A DNA stretch of 64,000 nt. It comes from Terasakiispira papahanaumokuakeensis (GTDB taxonomy: Bacteria; Pseudomonadota; Gammaproteobacteria; Pseudomonadales; Halomonadaceae). The position numbers and the translations under genes are program-made. The stretch's first letter is position 1. Each line of letters starts with the position of its first letter. The stretch covers positions 3,782,023 to 3,846,022 of the forward strand of contig NZ_MDTQ01000001.1 of assembly GCF_001709345.1 (NCBI RefSeq), written 5' to 3'. Below are positions 1 through 10,000 of this stretch, one piece after another. The notes under the pieces were generated by a model, which saw only the letters and a list, made by a program, of their open reading frames with translations, did not search any database and was not told where the DNA came from.

Positions 1-1138
1 TGTAGTGGCTTTGGGTGATGGCATCCCACTGGTTCGGGTCGGCCGCATGGAAGCGGGCTTTAAACTGCCAACCTTCAGGCTGGGCGAGACACTCCAGTGC
101 CCAAGCACCAACCCCACGGCTCCCTGGAAATATAACCGGTACGGATTGGCCATGTCGGCTTTGCACCTGCACTGGCTCGGGCCAGAATATCTGGCTGCGA
201 GCGGCCAGTAGGAGGTCAATATCCAGGCGTTCCGCTAGCCAGTGGACGACGCCCGCACCGGTATCGGCCATTAAGACGACGAGATGGGCTTGTTGTCGGG
301 CCTCTTGAGTGGCCTGCTGCAGTGCTTCAAACCAAACCTCCAGCGAGGCTTTTTCATCCGGTGCATAAGGGTCGCTGGCACCGATGACGGCGATTTGAAC
401 CCCCTGACGTTCGACGTAACTGACTCGTTTGAGTCGATGAGCCGTCGACGTGTTGTGTCGATTCGCAGTCTCTGGGTTCGAGGTCTTTGGGCCTGAGGCC
501 TTTGAATTCGAAGCGTTTTTGACGGGCCCCCCAATGACCGTGCCATCAAAGGCTTGGTAATGCTGGCTGATTTGATCAGGCCACTGCCAACGCTCATCAC
601 TGCTCAGGCGAATCTCTGCACCCAGCAGCTGGCTGGTTTCTGGGCCTGCTCGTCCCTGTGTCAGCAGGCTAAAACCTGCGCCGTTCCAGCATTGCCCATT
701 TTCCAGTGTCAGGGTGCTGTGCTGAGGACGTTGTTGGCGAATGCCATGCAAGCACGCGGCCAGAGCGGCGGCGCCACCTAATCGCTGTTGGCGTGCATGG
801 ATTGGACTGACCAGGGCGCGTAGACGCGGGTCGAGTGAGTGTTTGAGTAATGTGCTGCCTGTCGCCCAGGGCGCTTGCCCTAGTTGTGTGACCGGTCCTA
901 ACCGAGTGGCTGCGACAATGGGGTCATCAGGCTGCTGTGCATCCAAGAGATCGGCATAATAAATTAAACTAAAACGGGCCCCAGGACGTGGCTTGTTTTG
1001 ACTGCTAAAGCCACCTGCACACCCTCCTAGACTGGCGGTCATCAAGCTGGCTCCCGCCAGTTGTAACCAGCGGCGACGTTCAGTCGAACGGGGGTAGGGA
1101 GGCGGTAAGTCTTGATGAGTTTCTGGGTGATTAATCAT
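1..1138 (-). CDS. SoxB-like metallophosphatase-family lipoprotein, metal ligands apparently lost (partial)
   Basis: An open minus-strand frame of 379 codons starts at ATG 1138 and runs off the window edge without a stop. The N terminus has a twin-arginine-like stretch (ERRRWLQLAGA, residues 20-30) and a lipobox-like LGGC with Cys40, so it is probably an exported lipoprotein. The body follows the 5'-nucleotidase/SoxB pattern: RLGGAAALAACL resembles the SoxB 'GKVGGFAHLATL' segment, CWNGAGFSLLTQGR (150-163) resembles 'TWQGSATALWTRGQ', and VQIAVIGASDPYAP (247-260) resembles 'IAVIGQAFPYTP'. The usual metal ligands are missing: GGHTH reads AARSQ (312-316), LSHNG reads LMADTG, and the N-terminal DxH has no His. 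The family is inferred from remembered SoxB sequence, and catalytic loss is inferred from those motifs. Pho-box-like repeats lie just upstream, and phoX is divergent. Confidence 0.6.
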   Translation of the reverse strand, partial: MINHPETHQDLPPPYPRSTERRRWLQLAGASLMTASLGGCAGGFSSQNKPRPGARFSLIYYADLLDAQQPDDPIVAATRLGPVTQLGQAPWATGSTLLKHSLDPRLRALVSPIHARQQRLGGAAALAACLHGIRQQRPQHSTLTLENGQCWNGAGFSLLTQGRAGPETSQLLGAEIRLSSDERWQWPDQISQHYQAFDGTVIGGPVKNASNSKASGPKTSNPETANRHNTSTAHRLKRVSYVERQGVQIAVIGASDPYAPDEKASLEVWFEALQQATQEARQQAHLVVLMADTGAGVVHWLAERLDIDLLLAARSQIFWPEPVQVQSRHGQSVPVIFPGSRGVGAWALECLAQPEGWQFKARFHAADPNQWDAITQSHY

Positions 1139-1195
1139 AGAAAACGCAGCTCACGGATGACGATGAGGCTTTCACCGCCTTGCATAGTCAAGGGG

Positions 1196-1235
1196 CTGTC
1201 ATACTATGAAAGTTACCGTGACGGTTTTGTGACAA
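1196..1235 (-). promoter_or_regulatory. Candidate Pho box and promoter for the SoxB-like gene
   Basis: Read on the minus strand, TTGTCAC-AAAA-CCGTCAC (1235-1218) fits two PhoB half-sites (CTGTCAT-like 7-mers) separated by a 4-bp A tract, giving the 11-bp period of a Pho box. Eleven bases further on, TAGTAT (1206-1201) could serve as the -10 element. The Pho box would then replace the -35, as at other PhoB promoters. The site is about 80 bp upstream of the ATG at 1138. Confidence 0.6.
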
Positions 1236-1253
1236 TCGCTCGCTTACAACAAG

Positions 1254-1293
1254 TTGTCTTATCCTAGTCACCTGCTTGTCATTTATTCCCCTT
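1254..1293 (+). promoter_or_regulatory. Candidate tandem Pho box upstream of phoX
   Basis: Three 7-mers repeat at 11-bp intervals on the plus strand: TTGTCTT (1254-1260), TAGTCAC (1265-1271) and TTGTCAT (1276-1282), with 4-bp spacers ATCC and CTGC and TTAT after the last. This is PhoB half-site periodicity, about 110 bp upstream of the phoX start. No strong -10 follows, so the exact promoter is open. Confidence 0.55.
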
Positions 1294-1399
1294 ACGTTGT
1301 GTTGCGCATTAAAAAAATGACGCAGCGCTTTTGCTGCACCTGACTGACGACTGTATGCGATATAACTCACCTGCTATTCAGGTGACAAGCGAGGGGACC

Positions 1400-3538
1400 A
1401 TGAGTAAAGAAATCGAAGAACATCGCAACCTGAATCACAGTGGTAATGAGCCATTTTCTTCCGTATTAGAGAAGCATATTTCGCGTCGCAGCATCATGCG
1501 GGGTGGCTTGGGAATGGCTGCGCTGACTGTGTTTGGTGGCTTTGGTCTTGCCGGTTGTAGTGACAATGACGACGATGACGATGACGCCCCGGTTAAAAAT
1601 GCCCTGACACTGGCTTTTGAAGCGATTGCGGGATCTAAAACGGATGCCTTTGCCGTGGCGGCTGGTTATACCGCCCAAGTATTGATCCCATGGGGGACGC
1701 CACTGAATAATGCGGCACCGGCTTGGCGCGAGGATCTCGGTTTTACGCCGGAGATCCAGCTCAATAGCGTGGGGATGCACCATGATGGTATGGCGCCTTT
1801 CCCGCTGGATGAAGCCAATGCTGCGAATCACTTCATTCTGGCATTGAACAATGAATATATTGACCAGGGTGCACTGTGGGCGCCGCAGGGCGGGCCGACC
1901 AATAAAAATGAAGGCGCACGCCCGGCGGATGAAGTGCGTACTGAAATCAATGCCCACGGGGTGACCTTGGTTGAGGTGCGTAAGGCTGCCAATGGCCAGT
2001 GGGAGCATGTGCTGAACTCTCAGTACAACCGCCGTTATACCAGTGCGACAGAGTTTGCATTATCCGGCCCGGTGGCTGGCACTGATTATGTGAAAACCAA
2101 ATTCTCACCTACTGGCTTAGTCACACGGGGCACCAATAACAACTGTGCCAATGGTTACACGCCTTGGGGCACTTACCTGACCTGTGAAGAAAACTGGCCG
2201 GGCTATTTTGTCAAAGATAGCGGCCGTGAAATCGATGACGATCGTTTGGGCATTGAAACCGGTCGGGGCCGTTATGGTTGGGAAACTGCAGCTGGTGATG
2301 CCTCTGAGCAAAATGATGAGTTTGCGCGTTTTAATGCCACGCCGACCGGTGCGAATGCGACTGAAGACTATCGCAATGAGCCACGCACCTTTGGCTATAT
2401 TGTTGAAATTGACCCTTACACCGGTGACCGAGTGAAGCGTACTCACTTGGGACGTTTCCGTCACGAAGGGTGCTGGCCGGGTAAATTAGTGGCCGGTGAA
2501 CCTGTGGTGTTCTATACCGGTCATGATTCCCGCAACGAGTACATCTACAAGTTCGTGTCTGATGCGGTATGGGATCCGGCTGATCAGTTAGCTGCTGGTT
2601 CAGCTGCTGACCGTTTGGCCATTGGGGCTAAATACATGGACAAAGGCACACTCTATGTGGCCCAGTTCAATGCCGATGGATCGGGTCAGTGGTTACCGTT
2701 GACGCCGGAGTCGACGACTCAGGATGGCCGTCGTTTATCGACCGCTTTAGGGCTGGCGAATAATGATTTAGCCGGGGTGATTATCCACACCTGTGATGCG
2801 GCTGACCTGATGGGGGCGACCCCGATGGACCGTCCGGAATGGGGCGCGGTTGACCCTGTCTCGGGTGAAGTTTACATGACGCTGACGAATAACTATAAGC
2901 GGACCGAAGCGGGTACGGCGCCCACTTTCACCAATGATGGTTCTGCTGTTGAAGACTTAGGTGTTGGCTATAATTATGCGCCGGTGAATGGGCCTAACCC
3001 GCGGGCAGATAATGAAGGCGGTCAGGTCATCCGCTGGCGTGAGCCGTCTGTGGGCGCGACCACTTTCGAATGGGACATCTTTGTCTGTGGGGCGGCCGCT
3101 TCGGATGCAAATAACTTGTCAGGTTTGACGGAGCTGAACCAGTTTGCCAGTCCAGATGGTCTTTTCTTCGATGCTCGTGAAGATGGCCAGGGGATTCTGT
3201 GGATTGAGACTGACAATGGCTATGATGCGGTGACCGATTACACCAATGATCAGGTGTTGGCTGTGGTGCCCGCGAATGTCAAAAAAGCCGACGGTGATAT
3301 CACCGTAGTTGGGGCGGCTGATCAGGCGCAATTGAAGCGTTTTGCGGTTGGCCCGAATGGCTGTGAGGTTACTGGGATTTTCACCAATGCCGATAAAACA
3401 GCGTTGTTTGTCAATATTCAGCATCCAGGGAACTGGCCTTCAACAACCGATGCCACGGTAGTGACCAGCGGTACTGTTCGCCCGCGTGCTTCGACGGTTG
3501 TTATTCAGAAAGTCGATGGTGGGAAAATCGGGGTATAA
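1400..3538 (+). CDS. phoX: Alkaline phosphatase PhoX (DUF839 family), Tat-exported lipoprotein
   Basis: This 712-residue protein belongs to the PhoX/DUF839 family, periplasmic or surface phosphatases that release phosphate from organic esters under phosphate starvation using calcium and iron. The ATG at 1400 is chosen because GAGGGG lies just upstream (1391-1396). The longer frame lacks this. The leader carries SRRSIM (Tat motif, residues 28-33), a hydrophobic stretch and LAGC (Cys53), followed by an acidic run of Asp residues. The hallmark GYTPWGTYLTCEENW lies in the middle of the protein, and the later segments with GHDSRNEYIYKF and TLYVAQF also fit the family. A Pho-box-like array lies upstream, and a strong terminator follows the stop. 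The gene is a single transcription unit, divergent from the SoxB-like gene. Confidence 0.9.
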   Translation: MSKEIEEHRNLNHSGNEPFSSVLEKHISRRSIMRGGLGMAALTVFGGFGLAGCSDNDDDDDDAPVKNALTLAFEAIAGSKTDAFAVAAGYTAQVLIPWGTPLNNAAPAWREDLGFTPEIQLNSVGMHHDGMAPFPLDEANAANHFILALNNEYIDQGALWAPQGGPTNKNEGARPADEVRTEINAHGVTLVEVRKAANGQWEHVLNSQYNRRYTSATEFALSGPVAGTDYVKTKFSPTGLVTRGTNNNCANGYTPWGTYLTCEENWPGYFVKDSGREIDDDRLGIETGRGRYGWETAAGDASEQNDEFARFNATPTGANATEDYRNEPRTFGYIVEIDPYTGDRVKRTHLGRFRHEGCWPGKLVAGEPVVFYTGHDSRNEYIYKFVSDAVWDPADQLAAGSAADRLAIGAKYMDKGTLYVAQFNADGSGQWLPLTPESTTQDGRRLSTALGLANNDLAGVIIHTCDAADLMGATPMDRPEWGAVDPVSGEVYMTLTNNYKRTEAGTAPTFTNDGSAVEDLGVGYNYAPVNGPNPRADNEGGQVIRWREPSVGATTFEWDIFVCGAAASDANNLSGLTELNQFASPDGLFFDAREDGQGILWIETDNGYDAVTDYTNDQVLAVVPANVKKADGDITVVGAADQAQLKRFAVGPNGCEVTGIFTNADKTALFVNIQHPGNWPSTTDATVVTSGTVRPRASTVVIQKVDGGKIGV

Positions 3539-3568
3539 CCCGATGATTTGAATCGTACTAAGTCCTAC

Positions 3569-3596
3569 AAAACGCTGCCTGTTCAGGCAGCGTTTT
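3569..3596. terminator. Bidirectional terminator between phoX and pyrC
   Basis: A perfect 11-bp stem (AACGCTGCCTG / CAGGCAGCGTT) is flanked by AA and TT and followed by TTTTCTTTTT on the plus strand. The convergent position and the symmetric A/T flanks suit it to end both phoX and pyrC. Confidence 0.85.
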
Positions 3597-3635
3597 CTTT
3601 TTAAACCGGAATGTCTTTGGGGCTGTATTGTGCGC

Positions 3636-4679
3636 TCAGCTCACCGTCCAACTGAGCGTTTCACCGGCTTTATAGGGCACAAATGACATCTCGCCTTGGC
3701 CAATGCGTTCAGGCATTGTTGAGGGCGTGCGTGTCAGCGTTACCTGCCCTTCGTTTAAGGGAAGGCCATAGAAGTTGGGCCCGTTTTCAGAACAAAAGGC
3801 TTCAAAGTGAGCCAGTGCATTCTCTTGCTCAAACACCTCAGCATAAACCGATAAAGCGGCGCTGGTGTTAAAGACGCCAGCACAGCCACAGCCACATTCT
3901 TTCGCTGCCGCAACGTGAGGTGCTGAATCGGTTCCTAGGAAAAAGCGCGGGTGTCCGCTGGTCGCCGCTTGACGCAAGGCTCGTTGATGTTCGCTGCGTT
4001 TGAGTACCGGTAAACAATACAGGTGAGGACGAATACCGCCGACCAACATATCGTTTCGATTTTGCGCCAGGTGTTGAGGTGTCAGCGTTGCGCCCAGATA
4101 GTCATCACCCTCCAAGACCAGTTGGGCCGCTTCTTTAGTGGTAATGTGTTCGAAGACAATTTTCAGCGCCGGGAACTGGCGGCGAATATCCAGCATCACT
4201 TCATCAATAAAGTATTTCTCTCGATCAAAGATATCCACTTCGCCCCGCGTAACCTCGCCATGAATCAGCAGCGGCATACCAATGGCTTGCATTGTCTCTA
4301 ACAGGGGGTAAACATCCTGGATCTGTTTGACCCCATGTTGAGAATTGGTGGTGGCATTAGCGGGATAGAGTTTAGCGGCGGTTAGCAGGCCATCGGCGTG
4401 ACCAATTTTTAAGGTTTCTTGAGTGACGCTCTCATTGAGGTAGCAGGTCATCAAGGGGGTGAAATCATGAGCTTCGGGGGTCGCCGCTAAAATACGCTGG
4501 CGATAGTCCTGCGCCATCTCCAGTGTTGTGATCGGAGGCATCAGGTTGGGCATGATGATCGCCCGAGCAAAGGTCTGGCTGGTGTAAGGCAGTACGGTCT
4601 TGAGGGCTTCACCATCACGCAAATGGAGGTGCCAGTCATCAGGGCGACGAATCGTTAGCATATCAGGTGTGGCGCTCAT
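3636..4679 (-). CDS. pyrC: Dihydroorotase (type II)
   Basis: Dihydroorotase cyclises carbamoyl-aspartate to dihydroorotate, the third step of pyrimidine synthesis, in the cytoplasm. The 347-residue product matches E. coli PyrC (348) almost throughout. Visible zinc-site motifs are WHLHLRDG (HxH), [14 protein letters not shown] with the carboxylated Lys, [14 protein letters not shown] and LGTDSAPH. The start at 4679 (MSATPDML) has GGGAGC upstream and matches the family N terminus. The upstream in-frame ATG adds 23 unconserved residues. It lies 99 bp downstream of the GGDEF-EAL regulator, so it may be transcribed from its own promoter or by read-through. Confidence 0.95.
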   Translation of the reverse strand: MSATPDMLTIRRPDDWHLHLRDGEALKTVLPYTSQTFARAIIMPNLMPPITTLEMAQDYRQRILAATPEAHDFTPLMTCYLNESVTQETLKIGHADGLLTAAKLYPANATTNSQHGVKQIQDVYPLLETMQAIGMPLLIHGEVTRGEVDIFDREKYFIDEVMLDIRRQFPALKIVFEHITTKEAAQLVLEGDDYLGATLTPQHLAQNRNDMLVGGIRPHLYCLPVLKRSEHQRALRQAATSGHPRFFLGTDSAPHVAAAKECGCGCAGVFNTSAALSVYAEVFEQENALAHFEAFCSENGPNFYGLPLNEGQVTLTRTPSTMPERIGQGEMSFVPYKAGETLSWTVS

Positions 4680-4778
4680 GGATGCTCCCAGGCTCAGATT
4701 AAGGTCATCAGGAGGCGCTATCATACCAAAGCCCCTGAGCCATCGCATGGGCGCCTGAGCAAGAGACTATAACGCCCT

Positions 4779-6935
4779 TTATGTTGAGCTTAATAATGCT
4801 TGCTGCGTCAGTTGATCCAAGATCTGTTGAATCGGTTGTGGGCGTGAATAGAAAAAGCCTTGATGCAACATATTGGGGAAACGTTCACTCAGGAAATTAA
4901 CATGTTCTTGTGTTTCGACACCTTCAGCTACGGTTCTGAGGTTCAGGAAATCGGCCATTTTATGGATCATCGCGACAATTTCGGCATCGACCGCGTCGTT
5001 GGGAGCGGAGGCGATAAAGGAACGATCAATTTTGACTTCGGCGATAGGGAGCTTCCGGAGGTAAACCAAAGAGGAATAGCCGGTGCCGAAGTCATCAATA
5101 GAGAACTGGATGCCTATTTGGGTGAGCACATCCATCTTCTCGACGACAGCCTCCAGGTTTTCGATGACCAGGCTCTCAGTGATTTCCAGCACCAATAGGC
5201 CTGGGTTGGCCTGGGTTTCAGACAATAATTCGCTGATGGTGGCAATAAAGTCTTCTGTTGCAAAATGCTTAGCGCTGATATTTACGGATATCGGATAGTG
5301 CGCTTGAGGGGAGCTCATTTGCTGTTGTGCCATCAGCGCCTGTTTTAAGACCCAGCGCTCCAAATCAATAATGAGTCCCGATTGTTCGGCGATCGGAATG
5401 AAGCGGCCTGGCAGCAAGAGTCCTTGCTCCGGATGCTGCCAACGAACGAGCGCTTCAAAGCCTGTAATCTGGCACTGATTATCGTACTGTGGCTGCAGAT
5501 AAAGTCGCAGCTGCTCGTTATGAATAGCCGTCTGTAAAGCGGTTTCTAGGGCAAACCGCTCACGCGCCTGGCGGCCAATCTTATCGTTAAAAAACAGCGT
5601 TTTGAGGCCTTGGTTTTTGGCCTGGTGATGGGCGGTGTCGGCATGTTGCAGTATGCTGTGTGCATGCTCCGTTTCTTCTGCTGAAGGGAAGAGCACGATG
5701 CCGATTGTACAGCTCAGTGTCATCGGCGGTTCATGATTCACGCTGAATGGGGTCTGCATATTTTCGTGAATCTGCTCGACGATTTCGGACGCGCGTCTTG
5801 ATGATGCCGCAATGTCATGAGCACTGGGTGAGAGCAATAGTGCGAATTCATCACTGCCGAGGCGGGCTAAGGTGTCGTCTTCGGCGAGCAGGCGACTAAT
5901 ACGTTCCGCCATCTGCTGCAACACATGATCACCAACGGTGGTGCCTTTGCTGTCATTGATCATTTTGAAGTTCTTAATATCAATGACCATCAAGCTGGTC
6001 AGCATTTGGTGTCGTGTGCAGTAACGTAAGGTGCTTTCCAAGCGCTCAAGCAGGAGTGTGCGGTTGGGTAAATCGGTGAGGGCATCATGCCAGGTCAGGT
6101 GTTCAATCTTGGCTTGATTCTGCTTGAGGGTGGTGATGTCGTTAATGACGATGACGTAGCTGAGCAGCTCGCCATCAGTATCATGCACGGCACTGATGGT
6201 TCTCAGCTCTGGATAGATTTTGCCATCTTTACGTCGGCTATAGAGCTCGCCAGACCAATAGCCTTCTAGCTTGGCTTTGCGCAGGGTTTCATGAAGAAAA
6301 TCTGGAGAAGCCTCAATATCCAATAGATTGATATGACGATGCTGAGCCTCATCGATTGAGTAACCCGTAATCCGTTTAAAAGCGTCATTTGTGAGCGTAA
6401 TCAAGCCTTCTGGATCGGTGATCACGATACCTTCAGAGGCATTACTGAAAATTTTCTGATAAATATCAAGATCAGATTGGGCCGAAGTGCCTACGCTTTG
6501 GTGCTGAATATCCGCGATGCGTTTTTGCTGTGTCCGTGAGATGGCCGTCATTTTCTCAAATGAAGCCTGCCAGTGGAGGTGCGCTTGAATGCGCGCTCTC
6601 ACGCTGGAAAGTTTAAACGGTTTGTTAATATAGTCGACAGCACCGATGGACAAGCCGTGACTTTCGTAATCGGAGTCGGTTAAGGCACTGATGAAAATGA
6701 CGGGTGTGCTGGCCAGATGCTCAAATTGATGAATGCGCTGGCATAAATCAAAACCATTGATGCCGGGCATCATGACATCAAGCAAGATGAGATCAGGGGT
6801 TTCACCTTCCTGGATTAAGTTGAGTGCGGTCTCCCCATCCAATGCGACAATCAGTTCATATTCTGACTTCAGTGCCTCTGTCAGCACATGCATGTTATGG
6901 GGATCATCATCTACGATCATGATGACTGGTTGCAT
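4779..6935 (-). CDS. Response regulator with PAS, GGDEF and EAL domains
   Basis: This 718-residue cytoplasmic signalling protein has four domains in order. The receiver (1-120) has phospho-acceptor Asp53 (LLDVMMPG) and Lys105 (INKPF). The PAS domain spans about 160-270. The GGDEF domain (about 280-455) starts with DALTDLPNR. The EAL domain (about 460-710) carries FEALVRW (EAL 494-496), DDFGTGYSS, KIDRSF and AEGVET. The signature loop reads GSDEF (360-364) and no RxxD inhibitory site precedes it, so the cyclase may be weak or inactive. The EAL motifs look complete, so net c-di-GMP phosphodiesterase activity is my inference. GGATGAGG upstream of the ATG supports the start. It lies directly downstream of the hybrid kinase and is its likely partner. 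Confidence 0.9.
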   Translation of the reverse strand: MQPVIMIVDDDPHNMHVLTEALKSEYELIVALDGETALNLIQEGETPDLILLDVMMPGINGFDLCQRIHQFEHLASTPVIFISALTDSDYESHGLSIGAVDYINKPFKLSSVRARIQAHLHWQASFEKMTAISRTQQKRIADIQHQSVGTSAQSDLDIYQKIFSNASEGIVITDPEGLITLTNDAFKRITGYSIDEAQHRHINLLDIEASPDFLHETLRKAKLEGYWSGELYSRRKDGKIYPELRTISAVHDTDGELLSYVIVINDITTLKQNQAKIEHLTWHDALTDLPNRTLLLERLESTLRYCTRHQMLTSLMVIDIKNFKMINDSKGTTVGDHVLQQMAERISRLLAEDDTLARLGSDEFALLLSPSAHDIAASSRRASEIVEQIHENMQTPFSVNHEPPMTLSCTIGIVLFPSAEETEHAHSILQHADTAHHQAKNQGLKTLFFNDKIGRQARERFALETALQTAIHNEQLRLYLQPQYDNQCQITGFEALVRWQHPEQGLLLPGRFIPIAEQSGLIIDLERWVLKQALMAQQQMSSPQAHYPISVNISAKHFATEDFIATISELLSETQANPGLLVLEITESLVIENLEAVVEKMDVLTQIGIQFSIDDFGTGYSSLVYLRKLPIAEVKIDRSFIASAPNDAVDAEIVAMIHKMADFLNLRTVAEGVETQEHVNFLSERFPNMLHQGFFYSRPQPIQQILDQLTQQALLSST

Positions 6936-6980
6936 GGGCTAAACCTCATCCTTTAGTAACGGCATGTCCCTGCTCCCTTT

Positions 6981-7002
6981 TTGTACAGTCTCTTCTGTAC
7001 AA
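6981..7002. promoter_or_regulatory. 22-bp inverted repeat between hybrid kinase and GGDEF-EAL genes
   Basis: TTGTACAG-N6-CTGTACAA is a perfect 8-bp inverted repeat with a 6-bp spacer, 46 bp upstream of the regulator start. Neither strand shows a U tract, so it looks more like an operator than a terminator. The binding protein is unknown. Confidence 0.4.
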
Positions 7003-7095
7003 CCTCTGCAGTTTATTTAGGCCGATTGTTGACGGTCTCACAGGACGCTTGGAATGTATGTTCATTGGGCTTCTTATTGTTGTGATCGTGCCTCT

Positions 7096-10000
7096 TTAAG
7101 CATTCAATATTTTCAGAATAGTCTGGATGTTTGATCTTGCGAGTGAATAATTAAATTGCTGGATCGAGTGCTCTAACTCATCGCTAAGTTGCATGAGCTG
7201 TGTGGCATCGTTGTCAGTGAAGGTTGAGTTATGATCAGCCATTGACTTTAACGTCTGGCTGATCGAAGGGAGGTCTTCTTGGTTGATCGCCCGGTGGTGG
7301 GAGAGCTGGTCATCGAGCTGTTGAAGCTGCTGCTTGAGTTCTTGATGACTCAATGTGTCGGTGATCTCTGAGGTGGACGATGTGGCATAAGGCTTTAAGA
7401 CTTTAATATGCTGGCATAGCAGTATTCTCAATGGCGACCAGTTGCTCTCGGACAGGCCTGATGCCAATGAATGTTCAAATGATTGGGCCGCTGCTTTTAA
7501 TGATAAGGCCGCGATATTGCCTGAGATACCTTTCAGGCGGTGGGCTAATAGTGCCATTTTATCTGTGTCATGGTCTTCATAAGCCTCTTCCATAGTGATC
7601 GCGATGTCTTCAAGCGTGAGATAACCTTGTTTCAAGTAAGCGTCGACCAGCTCAGCATCGTTACCCACCTGCTTGTTCAGCTGTTCAAAATCGATCAAGC
7701 CTGAGGGGTCTGAAACCGGTAGCGGTTCTGGAGTGGCCTCAGAAGGCGCACTGCTTTCGAAGGTGACGTCTAAGTGCTCTGCTAGGAGTTGTTTGATTGC
7801 ATCCGGCATTAACGGTTTGGTCAGGTAAGCATTCATGCCAACCGCTTGAGCACGCGCTTGATCTTGTTCGGTAGCCGATGCTGTCAGCGCGATTAATAGG
7901 GTGTCTTGATTGGGGCCGGCTGTTTTTCGAAGTGTTTTCGCTAGCTCAAACCCACTGAGTTCTGCCATATGAAGATCAATCAGGATGGCATCATAATGTG
8001 CTTCCTCTAATCTTGAGAGTGCATCTTTGGGGCTGCTCTCAGTATCGCAGTTCAGGCCTATTCGGCTGAGGAGGTTATGAGCAACCTCCAGATTAATATC
8101 AACATCATCAATCACTAAAACTTTGAGGGACGGGCCCTGTATTTTGCCCATTTTGGGCCGCTCAGATGCTGGCGTGGGGCTTGGCCGCGCCTCAGAATGC
8201 AGGGCGATATTGGCAATTGCATCATAAAGTCGTGAGGGTGTCGGCGGCTTGACGATCGGAATCGCACCTTCGTTGATCAGGGGCTCAATCCCTTCGGGAA
8301 CATGAGTGGCGGGCATCAGTAGGATGACACCGCAATGGTTGAGTTGAGGGCTGTGGGTTTTCAACCATTGAACCAGGGCTTGGATTAACGACTCGGGAAT
8401 CGTCTGGGTGCTGTCGAGTAGAATAATCTGGTTAACGGATCCTTCTTCTTTTGAAGGCGTGAGGTGCGCTAACAATCGTTCAATCGATTCGTCTGTTTGT
8501 GGCTCAGGCAATGGGTAGCTTGGAATGCCCCAGCTTCTGGCATGTTCTTCGATCAATGGCCATAGTTTTTGCTGATTCACACGATGGAACAGCACGGTAT
8601 TGTCCAGTGAAAGATCATGATAAGGCGCTGTGGTCTCAGGGATTTTGAGTTTGAGTTTGAGGGTAAAGGTGCTGCCGTTGTTGAGTTCGCTCTCAACGGT
8701 CAGCTCGCCTTCCATTAACTCTGCCAATTGGTGGCTAATGGCGAGGCCCAGGCCGCTGCCCCCGTATTGCCGCGTGGTTGAGTCATCAGCCTGAGAGAAT
8801 TTATCGAACACAATCGATTGCGTCTCTTTGGACATCCCCACACCGGTGTCGATCACCATAAACTCGACGATCACGCTGTCAGCATGTGCAGTGCGCGCTT
8901 GGATGTCGAGGGTGATACTGCCTTGCTCGGTAAACTTAATCGCATTACCGATCAGGTTAGAGAGAATTTGGCTAATACGAAAAGCATCACCATAAAGATG
9001 CTGGGGCATTTTAGGGTCGACGCGTACATTTAACGTCAGCCCTTTACCTTCTGCTGCCACCGCGAAGAGGTCGACGGAGCGTTGTATCAGGTCTTCGGTT
9101 TCAAAAATACGTTGTTCAATGTGGAGCTTATGTTCATCCAGTTTACTCAGATCGAGAATATCATTGAGTATGGATAAAAGTGCACTGGAAGCGTTGAAAG
9201 CCTTATCGGCAAAGTTGCGTTGGCGTAAATCCAGCGGAGTATCTTTCAGCAGGGTGAGCATGCCGATAATGGCATTCATCGGCGTGCGTATTTCATGGCT
9301 CATATTGGCCAAAAAGTTGCTTTTGGCTATTGTGGCGCGCTCGGCTTCCTGGCTTCTTTTGATCAGCTCCTGTTCTCTTTCGTAGGCTTCGGTGATGTCA
9401 TCGCTGACAGAAATAAAGCCCTTTTGCTCATTATCCAGTATGACCGGGATATAAATGACTTTCAGCAAGCACAGATGCTGGTCTTCGTAACGGGTGTACC
9501 AGAGCGTATTGCTCAGGGTTTCCCCCTTGAGCGCCCGGCGATAAATGTCGAATCGTTCAGTGAATAAGGTTTCGCCTAAAATGTCGGCTAAATGCTGACC
9601 AATGGCTTCAGACTTTTTGATGCCCATCCAGCGATACGATGACGCATTGATAAAGCGGCAATAAAAGTCACTATCCCAGTAAGCGATGGTGGCCGGTAAG
9701 TGGTCTGTTAGACGCTCTATAAACGTCAGCATATGGGCGATTTCTTGGGTTTTTTCTGCGACTTTGTGCTCCAACTGCTGGGTTAATCGGTACCTAATCT
9801 CATCTTCTCGACGCATGGCCTCATCTTCAATATAGCGCTCGCGCCTTTTCTTTAAAGTAGTAAAAGCAATCCAGGCGCTGATGATCATCAGTCCAATTAT
9901 GGCCAGGAGCACATAGCGATGTTGGCCTTGGATCCTGAGCGCGATTTGTTGTGGGCCTGCATGGCGAAGGAGTGTGAGATGTTCTGGCGTGGTGATGGGA

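Noticed and set aside
271-600. Minus-strand frame of 109 codons near the left edge
   Set aside because: It overlaps the SoxB-like gene in another frame, has Arg/Pro-rich composition typical of a shadow frame, and no ribosome-binding site.
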